Shown one piece after another: positions 14,508 through 16,122 of a stretch of 16,122 nucleotides of DNA. The notes under the pieces are model-generated. The model ran no database searches. It was not told where the DNA came from and worked only from the letters and a program-made list of their open reading frames with translations. The DNA comes from Methanobacteriota archaeon (GTDB lineage Archaea > Thermoplasmatota > Poseidoniia > Poseidoniales > Poseidoniaceae): contig PCBQ01000011.1 in assembly GCA_002731395.1 (NCBI GenBank), positions 2,806-18,927 of the forward strand, in the 5' to 3' direction. Numbering within the stretch: the first letter of the stretch is position 1; every line of letters starts with the position of its first letter. The position numbers and the translations under genes were made by a program.

Positions 14508-15968
14508 GTGACCAGCACATGGGGTACCGTCGACTTTGGTTGGCGATGGTTGCTCTTCGCGTTCATCCTCTGGTGGGTGATGTTGCGCCGTTGGGAAGCC
14601 AACGGTACGCTTGACCGATGGAATGCTTCGCGCGCGCTTGGTTTCGTGCTGATGGTGCGCACCTCACGCGGACTGGGCGTCCTGGAGAAAGTGGCCAAAC
14701 CAAGGAAATTCTGGCGTGCGTACGGCGAGGTGGCCACGTGGGTGTGCGTCAGCACCATGCTGCTGGCCGGGCTTTTGGTGGTGCTCAGCTTCGTGCTGAC
14801 CGTCACTCAAGGCACCACCACGGACCCACCACCGCCGTCTGAACTCGTGGCCATCCCCGGACTGAATCCCGTGATTCCGCTTGGTTGGGGCGCCCTCGCA
14901 TTCATTGTCGCCTTGGTGATTCACGAATTTGGACATGGTCTGCTCGCCCGCGGTCACGGCATGCGGGTGCGCGCCTTCGGTCTGCTCCAACTCGGCCCGC
15001 TGCCCCTGGGTGCCTTTGCCGAACCACAATCCGAGGAACTCCTGCAAGCGCCTCGACGGGAACGACTGCGCATGTTTGCAGCAGGACCTGCGACCAACAT
15101 CTTCGCCGCGATGATCCTCCTGTTGCTGCTGGGTGGCCTCGCAAGTCAATTCGCAGCGGCCGAGGAAGGCGTGCACATCCGTGGTGTCGTGGTCGGCACC
15201 GGTGCTGAGGAAGCAGGCCTCGAACCATGGGACCGCATCGTGGCCATCAACGACATGCCCATCGTGGACGACACGTCGTTCACCGCGGCTTTGTCCACGC
15301 TGGAGGCGGGCGAGACGGTCAGCCTCACGTTGGTCAACCTTGATGGGGAAACCAGAACCGCTGAGGCATGGCTCAGCGATAAGCGAGAACACTTCGCGGA
15401 AGACGGCTGGACGGAAGCCCAGCTCGACGCCAACGGCATCGAATCTGGCGATGCCTTCCTCGGCGTTCAGCAGGTGGCCGACGGCACCGTCGGCATCGAC
15501 CGCCTTGCCGGCCCACTCTCGCCCAACGTTGAGGCCGGCCTCGCACAGCGTCTTGTCGCGACGCCCATTCACGCCCTGCGCCTCATCTTCGTGCCCTTCG
15601 AACTCCAAGGTGTGGCAATGCACCCCGTGGAAGAGGGCTTCCTCGAGGAGGGTGATGGCATCGTGGCCAGCGTCCTGGGCGTCGATGGCATGCTGATCTT
15701 CGTCAACCTCTTGTTCTGGCTGATTTGGGTCAACCTGCTGCTTGGATTCACCAACCTCATTCCGATGGTTCCCTTTGACGGCGGTCATATGTTCAGGGAC
15801 GTGACGCACGGTGTCTTGGAAGGGGTGGCTCGACTCGGCAAGCGCCTGAACCTCTGGACCATCAGCGGGTTGCGGACAGCCCACATGGCGTCGAAGGCCA
15901 CGGGATTGACGTCGCTGGGGTTCTTCGGGATGTTGGTGATGATGATCGCCCTGCCCTACCTGCTCTGA
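14508..15968 (+). CDS. Site-2-protease-like intramembrane zinc metalloprotease with PDZ domain (M50)
   Basis: This multi-pass protease is expected to cut membrane-embedded substrates, as in regulated intramembrane proteolysis. The 486-residue product has a helix near residues 10-25 and another at 77-98, then the catalytic helix with HEFGH (H139, E140, H143). A PDZ domain covers about 218-290 (VVVGTGAEEAGLEPWDRIVAIND is its hallmark region). The second active-site helix carries NLIPMVPFDGG with zinc ligand D424, and a final helix lies near 468-486. GTG 14508 is chosen because it keeps the first helix; it follows AAGGGG closely. An in-frame ATG at 14580 would remove most of that helix. The weak AT block at 14478-14485 lies about 26 nt upstream. 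Its substrate is unknown. The stop abuts the convergent hydrolase gene. Confidence 0.92.
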   Translation: MTSTWGTVDFGWRWLLFAFILWWVMLRRWEANGTLDRWNASRALGFVLMVRTSRGLGVLEKVAKPRKFWRAYGEVATWVCVSTMLLAGLLVVLSFVLTVTQGTTTDPPPPSELVAIPGLNPVIPLGWGALAFIVALVIHEFGHGLLARGHGMRVRAFGLLQLGPLPLGAFAEPQSEELLQAPRRERLRMFAAGPATNIFAAMILLLLLGGLASQFAAAEEGVHIRGVVVGTGAEEAGLEPWDRIVAINDMPIVDDTSFTAALSTLEAGETVSLTLVNLDGETRTAEAWLSDKREHFAEDGWTEAQLDANGIESGDAFLGVQQVADGTVGIDRLAGPLSPNVEAGLAQRLVATPIHALRLIFVPFELQGVAMHPVEEGFLEEGDGIVASVLGVDGMLIFVNLLFWLIWVNLLLGFTNLIPMVPFDGGHMFRDVTHGVLEGVARLGKRLNLWTISGLRTAHMASKATGLTSLGFFGMLVMMIALPYLL

Positions 15969-16122
15969 TCAAGCGCTGCCCATCCAGCGGGACATTTCAG
16001 CCACGCACCACTCTGGACATTCCACTTGGGGGAGATGGCCAATGTTTGGCACCACGAGCAGGTCAGAATGTTGGAGGTGTTCGTGGTAAAATTCTCCCAT
16101 ACGCACGGGACAAATCGAATCC
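15969..16122 (-). CDS. C-terminal end of an alpha/beta hydrolase (partial)
   Basis: The minus-strand frame is open from the right edge to a TGA at 15969-15971 and encodes the last 50 residues of a protein cut by the window. The segment VVPNIGHLPQVECPE has the GHxPxxExP pattern around the catalytic His of alpha/beta-fold hydrolases. It is preceded by CPVRMGEFYHEHLQHSD, which matches the usual helix before that strand, and followed by the terminal helix VAEMSRWM. The nucleophile and acid residues lie outside the window, so the substrate cannot be guessed. The stop codon directly abuts the stop of the M50 protease gene, which supports this as a real gene end. Confidence 0.8.
   Translation of the reverse strand, partial: DSICPVRMGEFYHEHLQHSDLLVVPNIGHLPQVECPEWCVAEMSRWMGSA

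Noticed and set aside
14664..15884. 406-codon open frame antisense to the M50 protease
   Set aside because: The plus strand carries clear HEFGH, PDZ and DGG motifs; the antisense product is His-rich shadow sequence.
1..16122. CRISPR arrays, insertion sequences, phage genes or rRNA
   Set aside because: No regularly spaced repeats, transposase or integrase motifs, terminal inverted repeats or rRNA-like stretches were found by reading.

Overview
This 16.1 kb, GC-rich window looks chromosomal and archaeal, most likely from a marine euryarchaeon of the Marine Group II (Poseidoniia) type. The pointers are a signal peptidase of the archaeal/ER Ser-His class, an archaeal-type Lhr helicase with a C-terminal zinc ribbon, a giant tail-anchored secreted protein with Ig/CARDB-like modules, and weak AT-rich boxes about 26 nt before several starts (leaderless style). 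The lineage is an inference; no rRNA or marker tree is available here.

Layout, left to right. (1) 1-1309, minus: 5' part of a membrane protein whose three N-terminal helices and exported repeat region suggest a presenilin/SPP-like (A22) protease, but the catalytic part lies outside the window. (2) 1368-3197, plus: folC (folate polyglutamylation) then a dCMP deaminase; both feed thymidylate synthesis. (3) 3198-6374, minus: a large lhr helicase, preceded on the same strand by tRNA-Ala(CGC). (4) 6481-7239, plus: a compact sodN-sodX cassette, nickel superoxide dismutase plus its maturation peptidase. (5) 7241-12307, minus: a 1688-residue exported, C-terminally anchored surface protein. (6) 12436-13890, plus: a two-helix membrane protein and a signal peptidase I with a large extra loop. 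(7) 13891-14424, minus: an unrecognised protein with a helical tail. (8) 14508-15968, plus: a site-2-protease-like M50 metalloprotease with a PDZ domain. (9) 15969-16122, minus: the C-terminal end of an alpha/beta hydrolase cut by the window edge.

Functional themes are nucleotide/folate metabolism, oxidative stress, RNA/DNA helicase work, and the cell surface with membrane proteolysis (signal peptidase, S2P-like protease, possible A22 protease). Gene order alternates strands, with few same-strand pairs. A striking structural feature is that all four convergent gene junctions have stop codons that abut (TGATCA, three times) or are separated by one base (TGACTCA, once), and all eleven visible stop codons are TGA. 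No mobile element, CRISPR array, rRNA or phage gene was seen.
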